Positions 51,133 to 62,437 of a stretch of DNA of 64,000 nt are shown one piece after another. Each line of letters opens with the position of its first letter. The stretch's first letter is position 1. The stretch is taken from positions 1 through 64,000 of the forward strand of contig MKTX01000005.1 of NCBI GenBank assembly GCA_001898465.1, written 5' to 3'. The notes under the pieces were generated by a model. The model had not been told where the DNA came from. It saw only the letters and a list, made by a program, of their open reading frames with translations, and searched no databases. Source of the DNA: Sphingobacteriales bacterium 39-19. Lineage in GTDB: Bacteria; Bacteroidota; Bacteroidia; Chitinophagales; Chitinophagaceae. The position numbers and the translations under genes are program-made.

Positions 51133-52479
51133 TTACATGCCGGAAGGAATACCCGCCCTGCCTGCTAACCTGGCGCCACCACTCATTAAGCCATCGTACT
51201 GGCGCATGAGCAATTGGGTTTCTATTTGCTGTAGGGTATCTAAAATTACACCTACCATAATCAATAATGAAGTTCCGCCATAAAAAGTTGCAAAATTATA
51301 TTGCATCCCTACAAATGCCAGTTCTACTAAACCCGGTAAAATACCCACCAGTGCCAGTAAGATAGCGCCCGGGAATGTGATCCTATCCATAATGGTACCA
51401 ATATAATCAGCTGTATCCTTTCCGGGTTTTACACCGGGAATAAAGCCGTTATTTCGTTTTAGTTCATCGGCCATTTGTTTGGGATTAAATATAAGCGCTG
51501 TGTACAGGAATGTAAATGCAATTACACATCCACTATACACCAGCATATAAACCCCATTCGTATGATCGGTAAAATAGCGTGCCCACCCGCTATTGGTAAA
51601 GCCGGTAAGGAAGGTTGGTAAAAACAGGATTGCCTGGGCAAAGATGATAGGCATTACACCAGAAGCATTTACTTTTAATGGTAAGAAGTTCCGGGCTCCG
51701 CCAAATTGCCTGTTGCCTACTATTTGTTTGGCATAATTCACAGGTACTTTACGGGTTCCTTGTACCAGCAATATTAAACCTAATATTACGATGATAAGGA
51801 ATAAGATTTCTAATAAGAGAATTAAAAGGCCTCTTGCGCCACCATCGGCGGTTCGTGAGCTCCACTCTTGCATAAATGCCTGTGGTAAACGAGCCAGGAT
51901 TCCGATCATGATGATAATAGAAGTACCATTGCCTAATCCTTTATCCGTAATTTTTTCACCCAGCCACATTACAAACAATGTTCCCACGGTAAGTAATATC
52001 ACGGTAGAAATCCAGAAGAAAGCGCCATAAGCCGGTATCAGGGCTCCAGCATTTGCCGGGCTTTTCAAATAGCCGATATAGGCTGCCGCCTGGAAAACCG
52101 TTACGATTACAGTAAGGTAACGGGTCCACTGGTTAATTTTGTTCCTGCCACTTTCACCTTCCTTTTGCACTTTGGCCATTTGAGGAATCAGGATGGTAAC
52201 CAATTGCATAAAGATAGATGCCGAGATATAGGGCATAATACCCAGGGCAAATATAGAAGCCTTGGAAAAAGCGCCTCCCACAAAGGCATCCAGTAAGCCC
52301 AGCATACCACTACCTTGTGTGCTGGCGTGCAGGGCATCTAATTTATTGGGGTCAATACCGGGTAAAACGATGAATGATCCTAAGCGATAAACAAAAAGAA
52401 GGATCAAGGTGTAAATTATTTTACTCCGTAATTCTTCGATGCTCCAGATATTCTTAAGTGTTGTTATGAATTTTTTCAC
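51133..52479 (-). CDS. secY: preprotein translocase subunit SecY
   Basis: 'FVYRLGSFIVLPGIDP', 'ALGIMPYISASIFMQL', 10-TM pattern. Confidence 0.97.
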   Translation of the reverse strand: MKKFITTLKNIWSIEELRSKIIYTLILLFVYRLGSFIVLPGIDPNKLDALHASTQGSGMLGLLDAFVGGAFSKASIFALGIMPYISASIFMQLVTILIPQMAKVQKEGESGRNKINQWTRYLTVIVTVFQAAAYIGYLKSPANAGALIPAYGAFFWISTVILLTVGTLFVMWLGEKITDKGLGNGTSIIIMIGILARLPQAFMQEWSSRTADGGARGLLILLLEILFLIIVILGLILLVQGTRKVPVNYAKQIVGNRQFGGARNFLPLKVNASGVMPIIFAQAILFLPTFLTGFTNSGWARYFTDHTNGVYMLVYSGCVIAFTFLYTALIFNPKQMADELKRNNGFIPGVKPGKDTADYIGTIMDRITFPGAILLALVGILPGLVELAFVGMQYNFATFYGGTSLLIMVGVILDTLQQIETQLLMRQYDGLMSGGARLAGRAGIPSGM

Positions 52480-52555
52480 AGAATCAATGCTGTTTAAATG
52501 TTCCTCTAAAAAGTAAAAAACGCATTTTTAAAATGCGTTGGCAAATATCGGCAAA

Positions 52556-53005
52556 TTATTTTACTATTTCTACCGTACCGCCTGCGGCTTCAATGGTAGA
52601 TTTTGCTTTTTGGCTCATGGCGTTCACTCTAAAGCTATATTTACCTTTAATTTCACCGTTACCCAAAATTTTAATTCTATCGTTTTGGCTAATTAACCCG
52701 TTGATATACAAATTTTCGGGTGTTATTTCCGTAAAATTATATTTTTCAGCCAGGTGATCAATATGCCCCAGGTTGAAAACTTTATATTCTACACGGTTGA
52801 TATTTTTAAACCCACGTTTTGGAATACGGCGCTGGATAGGCATCTGCCCGCCTTCGTGTGCTTTTTTGCTTTTATAACCGGCACGGCTTTGTCCGCCTTT
52901 ATTACCTTTAGTAGAAGTGCCTCCTTTACCGCTCGCTTCACCGCGGCCCAGGCGTTTGTCTTTGTGTGTAGCGCCTGTTGCAGGCTTTAATGTATGTAAT
53001 TTCAT
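52556..53005 (-). CDS. rplO: 50S ribosomal protein L15
   Basis: 'RLGRGEASGKGGTSTKGNKGGQSRAGYK' and gene order. Confidence 0.96.
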   Translation of the reverse strand: MKLHTLKPATGATHKDKRLGRGEASGKGGTSTKGNKGGQSRAGYKSKKAHEGGQMPIQRRIPKRGFKNINRVEYKVFNLGHIDHLAEKYNFTEITPENLYINGLISQNDRIKILGNGEIKGKYSFRVNAMSQKAKSTIEAAGGTVEIVK

Positions 53006-53081
53006 TTTGCTTTTATTTTAAACTTACGCCCCGAAAGCATTCGGGGCTCGCATTAAAAAATTATTTTTTTTAAGAACAGGA

Positions 53082-53264
53082 TTATTTACTTTCTTCCACT
53101 TTTACCAGGTGGTTTACTTTGGTAACCATGCCCAATATTTGCGGGGTAGCTTCCAATTCTACACTGGCGTTTAGTTTTTTTAAACCCAATGCCAGCATGG
53201 TGCGTTTTTGACGCTCCGGCCTGTCAATTACACTTTTTACTTGAGTTACTTTAATTTTTTTCAT
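53082..53264 (-). CDS. rpmD: 50S ribosomal protein L30
   Basis: 'KKIKVTQVKSVIDRPERQKRTMLALGLKKLN'; start trimmed to 53264. Confidence 0.95.
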   Translation of the reverse strand: MKKIKVTQVKSVIDRPERQKRTMLALGLKKLNASVELEATPQILGMVTKVNHLVKVEESK

Positions 53265-53315
53265 CCTAATAAATTTACAGCGCTTCACTAAATCATTTAG
53301 CGTAGCATGCTTAGA

Positions 53316-53834
53316 TTATCCGTTAAAAACTTTTTTCAAAGAAATATTGCGCACTTTTGACACAGCAATGGGTTCACGCAAAGTAGCCAACGCTTTGATG
53401 GTTGCTTTTACCACATTGTGCGGATTGGCAGAGCCCAGGCTTTTAGCCAGCACATCGGTAATGCCTGCACTTTCTAATACAGCACGCATACTGCCTCCTG
53501 CAATAACACCCGTACCGGCAGCGGCTGGTTTTATTAAAACTTTAGCAGCGCCATCTTTTACGTATTGATCGTGCGGAATGGTACCATGCATAACAGGAAC
53601 TTTAATAAGGTTCTTTTTAGCATCTTCAATTCCTTTGGTAATGGCTTCCTGCACTTCTTTTGCTTTACCCAGGCCATGGCCTACCACGCCCGCTTCATTA
53701 CCTACTACTACCAGGGCAGAAAAGCTAAATGCACGGCCGCCTTTGGTCGTTTTTACCACACGATTAATAGCCACTACCTTTTCTTTAAGTTCCAGGTCTC
53801 CGGCTTTTATTTTGTTAGAAATTACGTTTGACAT
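53316..53834 (-). CDS. rpsE: 30S ribosomal protein S5
   Basis: '[21 protein letters not shown]', gene order. Confidence 0.96.
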   Translation of the reverse strand: MSNVISNKIKAGDLELKEKVVAINRVVKTTKGGRAFSFSALVVVGNEAGVVGHGLGKAKEVQEAITKGIEDAKKNLIKVPVMHGTIPHDQYVKDGAAKVLIKPAAAGTGVIAGGSMRAVLESAGITDVLAKSLGSANPHNVVKATIKALATLREPIAVSKVRNISLKKVFNG

Positions 53835-53866
53835 TATTTCGTTTTACGATGATTAGTTAGTGTATA

Positions 53867-54223
53867 TTAAAATTCCAATCCGCCTTCTCTTGCGCCTTCT
53901 GCTACTGCTTTTACCCGGCCATGATAGATATATCCGTTACGGTCGAATATCACTTTTTTTATGCCCAGTTCCCCGGCTTTACGGGCAATAGCTTCACCCA
54001 CCATTTTGCTTTTATCAATCTTTGCCACTTTTTGTGCAGTAATATCGGCTTGTTTTGATGAAGCGGCTGCCAGGGTGGCGCCATTGCTATCATCAATCAA
54101 TTGTACATAAATATCCGTATTGCTTCTAAACACACTTAGGCGTGGTGCTGCAGGCGTACCGCTTATTTTTTTACGGATACGAAATTTAATTTTTTGTCTT
54201 GCACTTGCTTTTTTGTTGCTCAT
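53867..54223 (-). CDS. rplR: 50S ribosomal protein L18
   Basis: '[18 protein letters not shown]', '[26 protein letters not shown]'. Confidence 0.96.
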   Translation of the reverse strand: MSNKKASARQKIKFRIRKKISGTPAAPRLSVFRSNTDIYVQLIDDSNGATLAAASSKQADITAQKVAKIDKSKMVGEAIARKAGELGIKKVIFDRNGYIYHGRVKAVAEGAREGGLEF

Positions 54224-54273
54224 TTTATTATTTTTTATTCCCGATACTGCCGGAAATTAATTTGAATGATTTA

Positions 54274-54828
54274 TTATTTACCTGCTGATTTACCTGCTTT
54301 TCTTCTCAATACTTCGCCTACAAATTTCACCCCTTTCCCTTTATATGGTTCCGGCTTACGTAAGCTGCGTATTTTAGCACATACCTGACCCAGCAATTGT
54401 TTATCGATGCTTTCTAAAGTTATAACCGGGTTTTTACCTTTTTCCTGGGCGGTTACTACTTTTATTTCTTTTGGCAAATCAAAAATAATATTGTGAGAAT
54501 ATCCCAATGCAAGGTCTAAAACATTACCCTGGTTTGCGGCTTTGTAACCTACCCCTACCAATTCCAGTTCTTTTTTAAACCCTTCTGTTACCCCTTGTAC
54601 CATATTGCTGATCAAAGAACGGTATAGCCCGTGTAAAGCCCGGTGGCGTATTTGTTCTGTTGGCCTGATCAATTCTACGGTATTATCTTTTATTTCTACC
54701 TTAATATCCCGGTCAATCATTTGTTTCAATTCTCCTTTAGGCCCTTTCACCGATATTTCGTTATTCTTACCTACAGAAATGGTTACGCCATTGGGAACAT
54801 CTACAGGTTTTTTACCAATCCGACTCAT
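54274..54828 (-). CDS. rplF: 50S ribosomal protein L6
   Basis: 'MSRIGKKPVDVPNGV', 'RKPEPYKGKGVKF'. Confidence 0.96.
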   Translation of the reverse strand: MSRIGKKPVDVPNGVTISVGKNNEISVKGPKGELKQMIDRDIKVEIKDNTVELIRPTEQIRHRALHGLYRSLISNMVQGVTEGFKKELELVGVGYKAANQGNVLDLALGYSHNIIFDLPKEIKVVTAQEKGKNPVITLESIDKQLLGQVCAKIRSLRKPEPYKGKGVKFVGEVLRRKAGKSAGK

Positions 54829-54970
54829 TGTAATTTGTTTTTGTTTATACGAACTTTAACTGAAAATGTATTTTTTTAGAGATTGTGTTCAGCCATGTAT
54901 AAAAGGCTTAATTGTCAATCTGTATAAAGCCACTGTATCCATTTTCAAAAAAAATACAGTCTTTTTTATT

Positions 54971-55369
54971 TTAATAAATATTACAAAGTACTTCTCCGCC
55001 TACATTTTGTGCTTTAGCTTCTTTATCGGTCATTACCCCTTTACTGGTAGAAACGATAGCAATGCCTAACCCGTTTTTCACCCTGCGGAAATCCTGGGGT
55101 TTAGAATAGGTACGCAACCCCGGGCGGCTTATGCGTTCCAGGCTTTGAATAACGGGCAATTTAGTAACCGCATTATATTTCAATGCAATTTTAATGATGC
55201 CTTGTTTATTATTTTCCTCAAACTTATACTTCAGGATATATCCTTTATCGTATAAAATTTCTGTGATGCGTTTTTTTAGATTGCTGGCAGGTATCTCCAC
55301 GATGCGGTGATTTGCCATTTGTGCATTTCTAATTCTTGTTAAATAATCTGCAATTGGATCAGTAACCAT
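54971..55369 (-). CDS. rpsH: 30S ribosomal protein S8
   Basis: 'DPIADYLTRIRNAQ', 'GLGIAIVSTSKGVMTDKEA'. Confidence 0.96.
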   Translation of the reverse strand: MVTDPIADYLTRIRNAQMANHRIVEIPASNLKKRITEILYDKGYILKYKFEENNKQGIIKIALKYNAVTKLPVIQSLERISRPGLRTYSKPQDFRRVKNGLGIAIVSTSKGVMTDKEAKAQNVGGEVLCNIY

Positions 55370-55459
55370 TGTTATGTTTAGTTAATTGATTTTAATAAAT
55401 TGTTTACAATGCGATATCCAGGTATTCGTACCGGGTACCAGGCGCTCAGCCCTTCTTTT

Positions 55460-55729
55460 TTACCAGCTCGCTTTTCTTACCCCTGGTATTTTACCCTGCA
55501 AAGCCATATCCCTGAACATGATGCGGCTCAATCCAAAATGGCGCATATAGCCTCTTGGACGTCCCGTAAGCTGGCAGCGGTTTTTAAGCCTTACCGGTGA
55601 TGCGTTTTTAGGGAGTGCATCCAGGGCTGCATAATCTCCTGCTGCTTTAAGGGCGGCCCTTTTTTCAGCATACTTTGCTACTGCCTTTTCTCTTTTTCTT
55701 TGCCTGGCTTCAATTGATTTTTTTGCCAT
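55460..55729 (-). CDS. rpsN: 30S ribosomal protein S14
   Basis: '[43 protein letters not shown]'; lacks CxxC zinc motifs. Confidence 0.96.
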   Translation of the reverse strand: MAKKSIEARQRKREKAVAKYAEKRAALKAAGDYAALDALPKNASPVRLKNRCQLTGRPRGYMRHFGLSRIMFRDMALQGKIPGVRKASW

Positions 55730-55783
55730 GTTATATGTTATTCTTTTTTAAAACCTACTTGCCGGGCAGGTAGTGTTTTTAAA

Positions 55784-56350
55784 TTATTTTTTTATGTTTT
55801 TAAAAGGCATGCCCAGTTCTTTCAACAATTCATATGCCTCTTCGTTTGTATTTGCTGTGGTTACGAAAGTGATATCCAGCCCGGTAATTTTATTTACTTT
55901 ATCAATATCAATTTCAGGAAAAATGATTTGCTCTGTTACACCCAGGGTATAGTTCCCACGGCCGTCAAATGCTTTATCGTTTATACCTTTAAAATCTCTT
56001 ACACGGGGTAGCGAAACAGAAACCAACCGGTCTAAAAATTCATACATTTTTACTCCCCTTAAAGTTACCCTGGCGCCAATGGGCATATTCTTACGTAACT
56101 TAAAGTTGGATATATCTTTTTTAGAATTTGTAGCCACTGCTTTTTGTCCGGTGATATTTGTTAATTCGTCAATAGCGATATCAATTAATTTTTTATCGTT
56201 AACGGCGCCATTTACACCCCGGTTAAGGCAAATTTTAGTAAGCCTTGGAGCCTGCATTACAGTTTTGTAACTGAATTTTTTCATTAATGCAGGTACTACT
56301 TCTTTTTTGTACTTATCTGCTAATCTTGCAGTGTTAATAGTTGTACTCAT
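55784..56350 (-). CDS. rplE: 50S ribosomal protein L5
   Basis: '[33 protein letters not shown]'. Confidence 0.96.
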   Translation of the reverse strand: MSTTINTARLADKYKKEVVPALMKKFSYKTVMQAPRLTKICLNRGVNGAVNDKKLIDIAIDELTNITGQKAVATNSKKDISNFKLRKNMPIGARVTLRGVKMYEFLDRLVSVSLPRVRDFKGINDKAFDGRGNYTLGVTEQIIFPEIDIDKVNKITGLDITFVTTANTNEEAYELLKELGMPFKNIKK

Positions 56351-56688
56351 TATTTAATTACCTCCCCTGATTTTTTTGCTATACGAACTAGTTTACCATT
56401 TTCACGGTTACGCTTAATTTTACTTGGGCCACCACTCTTTGCATCCCAAAGCATCACATTACTGATGGCGATAGGCGCTTCTACTTTTACAATGCCCCCT
56501 TTTGTATTTTGAGCAGTTGGTTTTGTGTGCTTGGTTACAATATTTGCACCTTCTACCAATACCCTGGCTTTATCTACAATCACTTCTAAAACCTTGCGTG
56601 GTTTTTTAAGGTCTTTATCTTCACCGGTAATAACAACAACCAGGTCGCCTTTTTTAATGTTGAACTTGGGTTTAAATCTTGTACTCAT
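56350..56688 (-). CDS. rplX: 50S ribosomal protein L24
   Basis: '[16 protein letters not shown]', gene order. Confidence 0.95.
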   Translation of the reverse strand: MSTRFKPKFNIKKGDLVVVITGEDKDLKKPRKVLEVIVDKARVLVEGANIVTKHTKPTAQNTKGGIVKVEAPIAISNVMLWDAKSGGPSKIKRNRENGKLVRIAKKSGEVIK

Positions 56689-56808
56689 TGTATTTTTCTT
56701 TTAGCGCCTGTTTAATTTGCAGGTGCCTGTTTTACTTTTTGTTTTTGCTTTGTAACCCGTTTTCCGTTATATATTTCTGATAACAGGTAACGAGATGTAC
56801 AAACGCAT

Positions 56809-57177
56809 TTATAATACTTCGGGAGCCAGTGATATAATTTTCATATACCCCTTATCCCTAAGCTCACGGGCTACGGGGCCAAAAATACGGGTCCCCCGGG
56901 GCTCGTCAGCATTATTTAATAATACCACTGCATTGTCATCAAAGCGGATATAAGATCCATCTTTACGACGCAGTTTATTTTTAGTACGCACAATTACGGC
57001 CTTACTTACAGTTCCTTTTTTTACACCGGCAGCAGGCATGGCATCTTTTACGGTTACCACAATTTTATCACCGATCTTAGCGTAATCCTGGCCACTGTTT
57101 CCCAATACCCGGATACACAATACTTCTTTTGCACCGCTGTTATCTGCTACGTTTAACCTGCTTTCTTGCTGAATCAT
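56809..57177 (-). CDS. rplN: 50S ribosomal protein L14
   Basis: '[26 protein letters not shown]'. Confidence 0.97.
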   Translation of the reverse strand: MIQQESRLNVADNSGAKEVLCIRVLGNSGQDYAKIGDKIVVTVKDAMPAAGVKKGTVSKAVIVRTKNKLRRKDGSYIRFDDNAVVLLNNADEPRGTRIFGPVARELRDKGYMKIISLAPEVL

Positions 57178-57225
57178 TTTATTATTTTTTACGTACCTTA
57201 TGGTACTTCGTACAAATAGTTAATA

Positions 57226-57501
57226 TTATTTTACTTTTTCAATTATTTCTACCAGCCTCCAACGCTTTGTTTTGCTGAGCGGGCGGGTTTCCATAATTCT
57301 TACGGTATCGCCAATGCTGCACTCATTCTTTTCATCATGTGCATGAAAACTGTTCGATTTTTTTACGAACTTACCATACAGCGGATGTTTTACTTTACGC
57401 TCTACCTTTACCGTAATAGATTTATCCATTTTATTGCTGGATACTACGCCGATCCTGGTTTTTCTTAAATTTCTTTCTACTGATGTGTTTGTTGCTTCCA
57501 T
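57226..57501 (-). CDS. rpsQ: 30S ribosomal protein S17
   Basis: '[34 protein letters not shown]'. Confidence 0.96.
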   Translation of the reverse strand: MEATNTSVERNLRKTRIGVVSSNKMDKSITVKVERKVKHPLYGKFVKKSNSFHAHDEKNECSIGDTVRIMETRPLSKTKRWRLVEIIEKVK

Positions 57502-57522
57502 CTTTATCTTTTTATTGCAGGA

Positions 57523-57735
57523 TTATGCTCCGGCTGTTTGAGTTTTCTTTAATAAGGTTTTCAAGCGGGCTATATCTTTTCTTAAAGAACGAATACTTTG
57601 CGGGTTTTCAAGGGGAGCAATAGAATGTGCAATGCTCAGCTTTTTTAACCTTTGCTCATCTTCTTTAATCTTAGCAATGAGATCAGCTTCGTTAAGAGTA
57701 CTTATGCTTTGTAAAAAATCTATTTTTTTCGACAT
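57523..57735 (-). CDS. rpmC: 50S ribosomal protein L29
   Basis: L29-like 'PQSIRSLRKDIARLKTLLKK' plus position. Confidence 0.93.
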   Translation of the reverse strand: MSKKIDFLQSISTLNEADLIAKIKEDEQRLKKLSIAHSIAPLENPQSIRSLRKDIARLKTLLKKTQTAGA

Positions 57736-57757
57736 GATATTCAGTTAATGAGTTTAA

Positions 57758-58183
57758 TTAATGGGAAGCATTAAAATCCCTGCTTACAACAAATTTTGTA
57801 AGGATTGGCAGTTTTTGAGCGGCTAATGCAAAAGCTTCTTTAGCTACTTGCTCAGGCACACCGTCTGCTTCAAAAATAATACGTCCGGGTTGTACAATAG
57901 CTGCCCATCCTTCGGGGTTACCTTTACCTTTACCCATTCTCACTTCGGCTGGTTTTGCTGTAATGGGTTTGTCAGGGAAAACCCGGATCCATACATTACC
58001 CTCTCTCTTCATGTGCCGGGTAAGCGCCTGGCGAGCACTCTCGATCTGGCGATTGGTCAACCACACACTATCCATTGCTTTTAAACCAAAGGTTCCAAAG
58101 GCCAGGGTAGCACCACGTTTGGTATTGCCCTTCATTCTGCCTTTTTGTGTTTTCCTGTGTTTGGTTCTTTTTGGTTGTAACAT
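57758..58183 (-). CDS. rplP: 50S ribosomal protein L16
   Basis: '[19 protein letters not shown]', '[22 protein letters not shown]'. Confidence 0.97.
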   Translation of the reverse strand: MLQPKRTKHRKTQKGRMKGNTKRGATLAFGTFGLKAMDSVWLTNRQIESARQALTRHMKREGNVWIRVFPDKPITAKPAEVRMGKGKGNPEGWAAIVQPGRIIFEADGVPEQVAKEAFALAAQKLPILTKFVVSRDFNASH

Positions 58184-58230
58184 CTTATTTTAAATTTGTC
58201 AATTCTTGAATGTAATATTGCTGTTGCCGA

Positions 58231-59013
58231 TTATCTTCTGCCGCCGCCACGGTGTCCGCCCCCTTCTCTCCTGTTTCCACCTCCTCTTCTATCATCCCTG
58301 CGATCGCCGCCAAAACCGCCTGCGGGCCTGTCTGGTCCATCATTTTTACCACCGGCTAATACGTTGGGGTTTAAATCTCTTTTGCCCAATACTTCGCCTT
58401 TACAAATCCATACTTTAATGCCTATTTTACCATATACCGTTAAGGCAAATACATTGGCATAATCAATATCCATACGCAGGGTATGCAATGGGGTACGGCC
58501 TTGTTTTATTTCTTCGCTACGGGCAATTTCGGCACCCCCCAGGCGGCCACCTACTTTTACTTTAATTCCTTCTGCACCCATACGTAAGGCAGAAGCAATT
58601 GCCATTTTAATAGCCCTTTTATAGTTAATTCGGTTTTCTAACTGGCGGGCTATCGTATCTGCCACAATGGTTGCATCTAATTCCGGCCGGCGAATTTCAA
58701 GGATGTTGATCTGAACATCTTCTTTCCCTGTTAATTTTTTAAGTTCTTCTTTAATACGGTCTACTTCGCCACCACCTTTACCGATGATAATACCCGGTTT
58801 GGAGGTATGAATGGTAACGATTAATTTATTAAGGGTACGCTCAATTACAATTTTAGAGATTCCACCTTTGTTAATACGAGCATTCAGGTAATTCCTGATT
58901 TTATCGTCTTCAATCAGTTTTACAGCGTAATCTTTTTTGTGTGCGTACCAGTTACTATCCCATCCTCTGATAATTCCTAACCTGGCGCCTACCGGATTTG
59001 TTTTCTGACCCAT
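58231..59013 (-). CDS. rpsC: 30S ribosomal protein S3 with Gly/Arg-rich C-terminal extension
   Basis: '[24 protein letters not shown]', KH domain; tail '[29 protein letters not shown]'. Confidence 0.96.
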   Translation of the reverse strand: MGQKTNPVGARLGIIRGWDSNWYAHKKDYAVKLIEDDKIRNYLNARINKGGISKIVIERTLNKLIVTIHTSKPGIIIGKGGGEVDRIKEELKKLTGKEDVQINILEIRRPELDATIVADTIARQLENRINYKRAIKMAIASALRMGAEGIKVKVGGRLGGAEIARSEEIKQGRTPLHTLRMDIDYANVFALTVYGKIGIKVWICKGEVLGKRDLNPNVLAGGKNDGPDRPAGGFGGDRRDDRRGGGNRREGGGHRGGGRR

Positions 59014-59058
59014 ATTTTTTATTTGCTGGTGCCATTTTTTACAGCACCTTTTTAAAAT

Positions 59059-59394
59059 TTATTTGTTATCCACTATTACGGTTACATGGTTGCTGCGTTT
59101 ACGTACCCGGTATCCACGGCCCTGTGGGGCGGGGCGCATACGTTTTATTACTCTTGCACCATCTACAAATATTGTTTTTACTACCAACCCGTTTTCATCA
59201 GCGCCCTCGTTTTTTTGTTTCCAGTTGCTGATGGCGGAAATTACCAGCTTACGCAGGGGAACTGCCGGGTGCTTGGGGTTGTGTTGTAACACAGCCAATG
59301 CTTTTTCTACTTCCATACCACGTATTAAATCGGCTAATAACCGCATTTTACGGGGTGAAGTGGGGTAGTTATTCAGTTTTGCTATTGCTTCCAT
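59059..59394 (-). CDS. rplV: 50S ribosomal protein L22
   Basis: '[17 protein letters not shown]', '[17 protein letters not shown]'. Confidence 0.95.
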   Translation of the reverse strand: MEAIAKLNNYPTSPRKMRLLADLIRGMEVEKALAVLQHNPKHPAVPLRKLVISAISNWKQKNEGADENGLVVKTIFVDGARVIKRMRPAPQGRGYRVRKRSNHVTVIVDNK

Positions 59395-59471
59395 TTTTAT
59401 TAGTTTCTTTTTCTTGTTTATGAATTTTTGTTACCTGTGTGTAAGCTATTCATAAACAGGAAATACCATGA

Positions 59472-59741
59472 TTACATTTTTTTACTTGAGTGTCCTTTAA
59501 AGTTCCGGGTAGGTGCGAACTCGCCCAATTTATGGCCTACCATAAATTCAGTAACATATACGGGAATAAATTTGTTTCCGTTATGAACTGCAAAAGTATG
59601 GCCTACAAAATCCGGAGAAATAGTACTTCTGCGGCTCCAGGTTTTGATAACCCCTTTTTTTAATTTCCCTTCTGTCATCGAAAGCACTTTTGTTTCTAAT
59701 TTCGATTCGATGTAAGGGCCTTTTTTTAATGAACGACTCAT
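59472..59741 (-). CDS. rpsS: 30S ribosomal protein S19
   Basis: '[15 protein letters not shown]', '[20 protein letters not shown]'. Confidence 0.96.
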   Translation of the reverse strand: MSRSLKKGPYIESKLETKVLSMTEGKLKKGVIKTWSRRSTISPDFVGHTFAVHNGNKFIPVYVTEFMVGHKLGEFAPTRNFKGHSSKKM

Positions 59742-59794
59742 ATTCTTTTTGTTTGTTTATTTTCCGGAGCTACCGGATATTTTAACAGTCTTGT

Positions 59795-60637
59795 TTACTT
59801 ATTACTTAATTTTTTACCATTCTTACGCTGGATGATCATTTTATTGGATCCTTTGCTGCGGGTACGGGTAATTTGGCCTTTAGCATATTTACCGGTACGG
59901 CTGCGGGGGTGCCCGCCTGAAGCTTTACCTTCACCACCACCCATCGGGTGATCTACCGGGTTCATTGCCACTGCCCGGGTACGTGGGCGTACACCTAACC
60001 AACGATTACGGCCGGCTTTACCTGCTCTTTCCAGGCTATGATCACTATTGCTAACTACACCTACCGTGGCGTAGCAGTTTACCAATACCCTGCGAATTTC
60101 CCCGCTAGGCATTTTAAGAATAGCATATTTTTCTTCTTTGTTGCTCAATTGAGCTGAAGTACCTGCACTTCTTACTAAAATACCGCCCTGGCCGGGTTGC
60201 ATTTCTATATTGTGCACATTGGTACCCAGGGGCATATTTTTCATCATTAATGCATTGCCCAGTTCGGGTGCCACATTATCACCGCTTACGATGGCTTGTC
60301 CTACCTGCAAACCTTGCGGGGCAATGATGTATCGTTTTTCTCCATCGGCATAAGCAACCAGTGCAATAAATGCAGTACGATTGGGATCATACTCAATTGT
60401 TTTTACAGTGCCGGGAATATCTTTTTTATTTCTTTTAAAATCAATTTTACGGTACATGGTTTTGTTTCCGCCTCCCATATAACGCATACTTCTACGGCCC
60501 GAACTGTTGCGGCCGGCAGTATTCTTTTGTTTTTCCAATAAAGATTTCTCGGGTGAACTGGTTGTAATTTCTACATAGGCATTACCAATTCTCCATCGGG
60601 TTCCTGCTGTGGTTGGTTTGTATTTTCTAAGTGCCAT
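59795..60637 (-). CDS. rplB: 50S ribosomal protein L2
   Basis: '[16 protein letters not shown]', '[23 protein letters not shown]'. Confidence 0.97.
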   Translation of the reverse strand: MALRKYKPTTAGTRWRIGNAYVEITTSSPEKSLLEKQKNTAGRNSSGRRSMRYMGGGNKTMYRKIDFKRNKKDIPGTVKTIEYDPNRTAFIALVAYADGEKRYIIAPQGLQVGQAIVSGDNVAPELGNALMMKNMPLGTNVHNIEMQPGQGGILVRSAGTSAQLSNKEEKYAILKMPSGEIRRVLVNCYATVGVVSNSDHSLERAGKAGRNRWLGVRPRTRAVAMNPVDHPMGGGEGKASGGHPRSRTGKYAKGQITRTRSKGSNKMIIQRKNGKKLSNK

Positions 60638-60702
60638 TTTTAATTTCTATTTTCCTGCATTTGCGGTAGCAGGTGTACCATTCATTTTACAATTTTTGTA
60701 AC

Positions 60703-61002
60703 TTATACTGTTTCGTATAAGTCAATAGTTTCTCCTTCTGCTACGGTTACAATTGCTTTTTTCCTGGCAGGCTTACGGCCTACTACGTAACCGGCTTTGG
60801 TGTATTTCGATTTTAATTTTGACGGGGATACGCAAGTGTTTACTTCTTCTACCTGCACGCCGTAAAATTCCTGGATAGCGTTTTTAATTTCCAGTTTGTT
60901 TGCCTTACGATCTACAATAAATGTATAGCGATTTGATTTTTCTGAAAGCTTATTTGCCTTTTCAGATAAAACAGGCTTTATTAATACATCTGACAGTTTC
61001 AT
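60703..61002 (-). CDS. rplW: 50S ribosomal protein L23
   Basis: 'LIKPVLSEKANKLSEKSNRYTFIVDRKANKLEIKNAIQEFYGVQVEEVNT'. Confidence 0.95.
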   Translation of the reverse strand: MKLSDVLIKPVLSEKANKLSEKSNRYTFIVDRKANKLEIKNAIQEFYGVQVEEVNTCVSPSKLKSKYTKAGYVVGRKPARKKAIVTVAEGETIDLYETV

Positions 61003-61040
61003 AATCTCTTAATTTGATAGTTTACAACCGCTGCCGGTTA

Positions 61041-61673
61041 TTATGCTTCTTTTGCTTCTTCTGAAAATAATTTAGCTGCTGTTTCAGACATCACCAATAC
61101 ATTTGCATTGAGTATATCGTAAGTATTCATATCACTAATAACAGTACCGGTAACGCCTTGTACATTACGCAGGCTCAGGTAGAGGTTATCATTATATTCC
61201 GGAATTACAAATAAAGATTTCTTTTGGGCAATGTTGAGGCTTTTTAAAATACCTGCAAATGTTTTTGTTTTGGGCGCATCCATTTGTACATCTTCTAAAA
61301 CTACTATTGCGTTGTCTTTAGCTTTATAAGATAAAGCGCTCATTTTAGCCAGGTCTTTTACCTTCCGGTTCAGTTTTATATCATACCCGTGAGGTTTTGG
61401 CCCAAAGATAGTACCCCCGCCTTTGTACAAGGGGTTACGCAGGTTGCCTTTACGGGCGCCGCCGGTACCTTTTTGTTTGTGTAACTTTTTAGAAGAACCT
61501 TTCACTTCCATGCGGGTTTTCACTTTATGTGTACCCTGGCGCTGTGCACCCTGGTATTGTTTTACGGCCAGGTATATAACATGGTCGTTGGGTTCAATAC
61601 CAAATATTTCAGTCGGTAAATCTAAGGTTCTACCGGTTTTTTCTCCTTTTATATTTACTATATCTACTTGCAT
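61041..61673 (-). CDS. rplD: 50S ribosomal protein L4
   Basis: 'KQKGTGGARKGNLRNPLYKGGGTIFGPKPH'. Confidence 0.96.
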   Translation of the reverse strand: MQVDIVNIKGEKTGRTLDLPTEIFGIEPNDHVIYLAVKQYQGAQRQGTHKVKTRMEVKGSSKKLHKQKGTGGARKGNLRNPLYKGGGTIFGPKPHGYDIKLNRKVKDLAKMSALSYKAKDNAIVVLEDVQMDAPKTKTFAGILKSLNIAQKKSLFVIPEYNDNLYLSLRNVQGVTGTVISDMNTYDILNANVLVMSETAAKLFSEEAKEA

Positions 61674-61675
61674 AA

Positions 61676-62293
61676 TTATTTCTGAATTAAAACGATGGAA
61701 CCATTATGGCCGGGAACCGAACCACTGATAAGTATATAATTTTTTTCAGGGAAAATTTTTACTACTTTCAATCCTTTCATTTTTACCCTGTCGCCACCCA
61801 TACGGCCGGCCATACGCATCCCTTTAAAAACCCGGGAAGCATCGGATGAGTTACCGATAGAACCGGGTGCACGCTGGCGATCATGCTGGCCATGAGATTG
61901 TTCGCCCACGCCATGAAAGCCATGACGTTTTACTACACCCTGGAAACCTTTTCCTTTAGTAGTACCCACTACTTTCACGCTGTCGCCTTCAGAAAAAATT
62001 TCTACGGTGATGCTGTCACCTACATTTTTATCTGACTCGCCATTGCGAATTTCTTTTACTACTTTTTTAGGGGCTGTTTGTGCTTTTGCGAAATGGTTGA
62101 TTTCGGCTTTGATGGAGTGTTTTTCTTTTTTGTCGCCGAATGCGATTTGGAGCGCATTATAACCGTCAGTTTCAACGGTTTTCTTTTGTGTAACCACGCA
62201 TGGCCCTGCTTCTATAACAGTAACGGCAGTTTGTTTGCCGTTTGTGTCAAAGATGCTGGTCATGCCAACTTTCTTACCAATAATACTTTTCAT
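61676..62293 (-). CDS. rplC: 50S ribosomal protein L3
   Basis: '[27 protein letters not shown]', '[25 protein letters not shown]'. Confidence 0.96.
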   Translation of the reverse strand: MKSIIGKKVGMTSIFDTNGKQTAVTVIEAGPCVVTQKKTVETDGYNALQIAFGDKKEKHSIKAEINHFAKAQTAPKKVVKEIRNGESDKNVGDSITVEIFSEGDSVKVVGTTKGKGFQGVVKRHGFHGVGEQSHGQHDRQRAPGSIGNSSDASRVFKGMRMAGRMGGDRVKMKGLKVVKIFPEKNYILISGSVPGHNGSIVLIQK

Positions 62294-62437
62294 CTCTTAT
62301 TTTTTGTGCCCAGCGCTCCTTATAACTTATTTTTTTCAAGCATTTACTAAAATGCTGTTATAAGGAGTTAAGCGTTTATATAACCTAAGAACTGTTCTGG
62401 CGCCTTTCTCTTCAAGTTAAACTGAAGAGACGGTTCG
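62294..62437 (-). promoter_or_regulatory. structured rpsJ-rplC intercistronic region, candidate cis-regulatory RNA
   Basis: CTCCTTATAAC/GTTATAAGGAG 11-bp stem (62316-62326/62357-62367) enclosing AGCATTT/AAATGCT (62339-62345/62350-62356), plus TCTCTTCA/TGAAGAGA (62407-62414/62423-62430). Confidence 0.5.

Noticed and set aside
54831-54970. rplF-rpsH gap with GTATTTTTTT/AAAAAAATAC complementarity
   Set aside because: A/T homopolymer pairing that is expected by chance in AT-rich DNA; less convincing than the rpsJ-rplC structure
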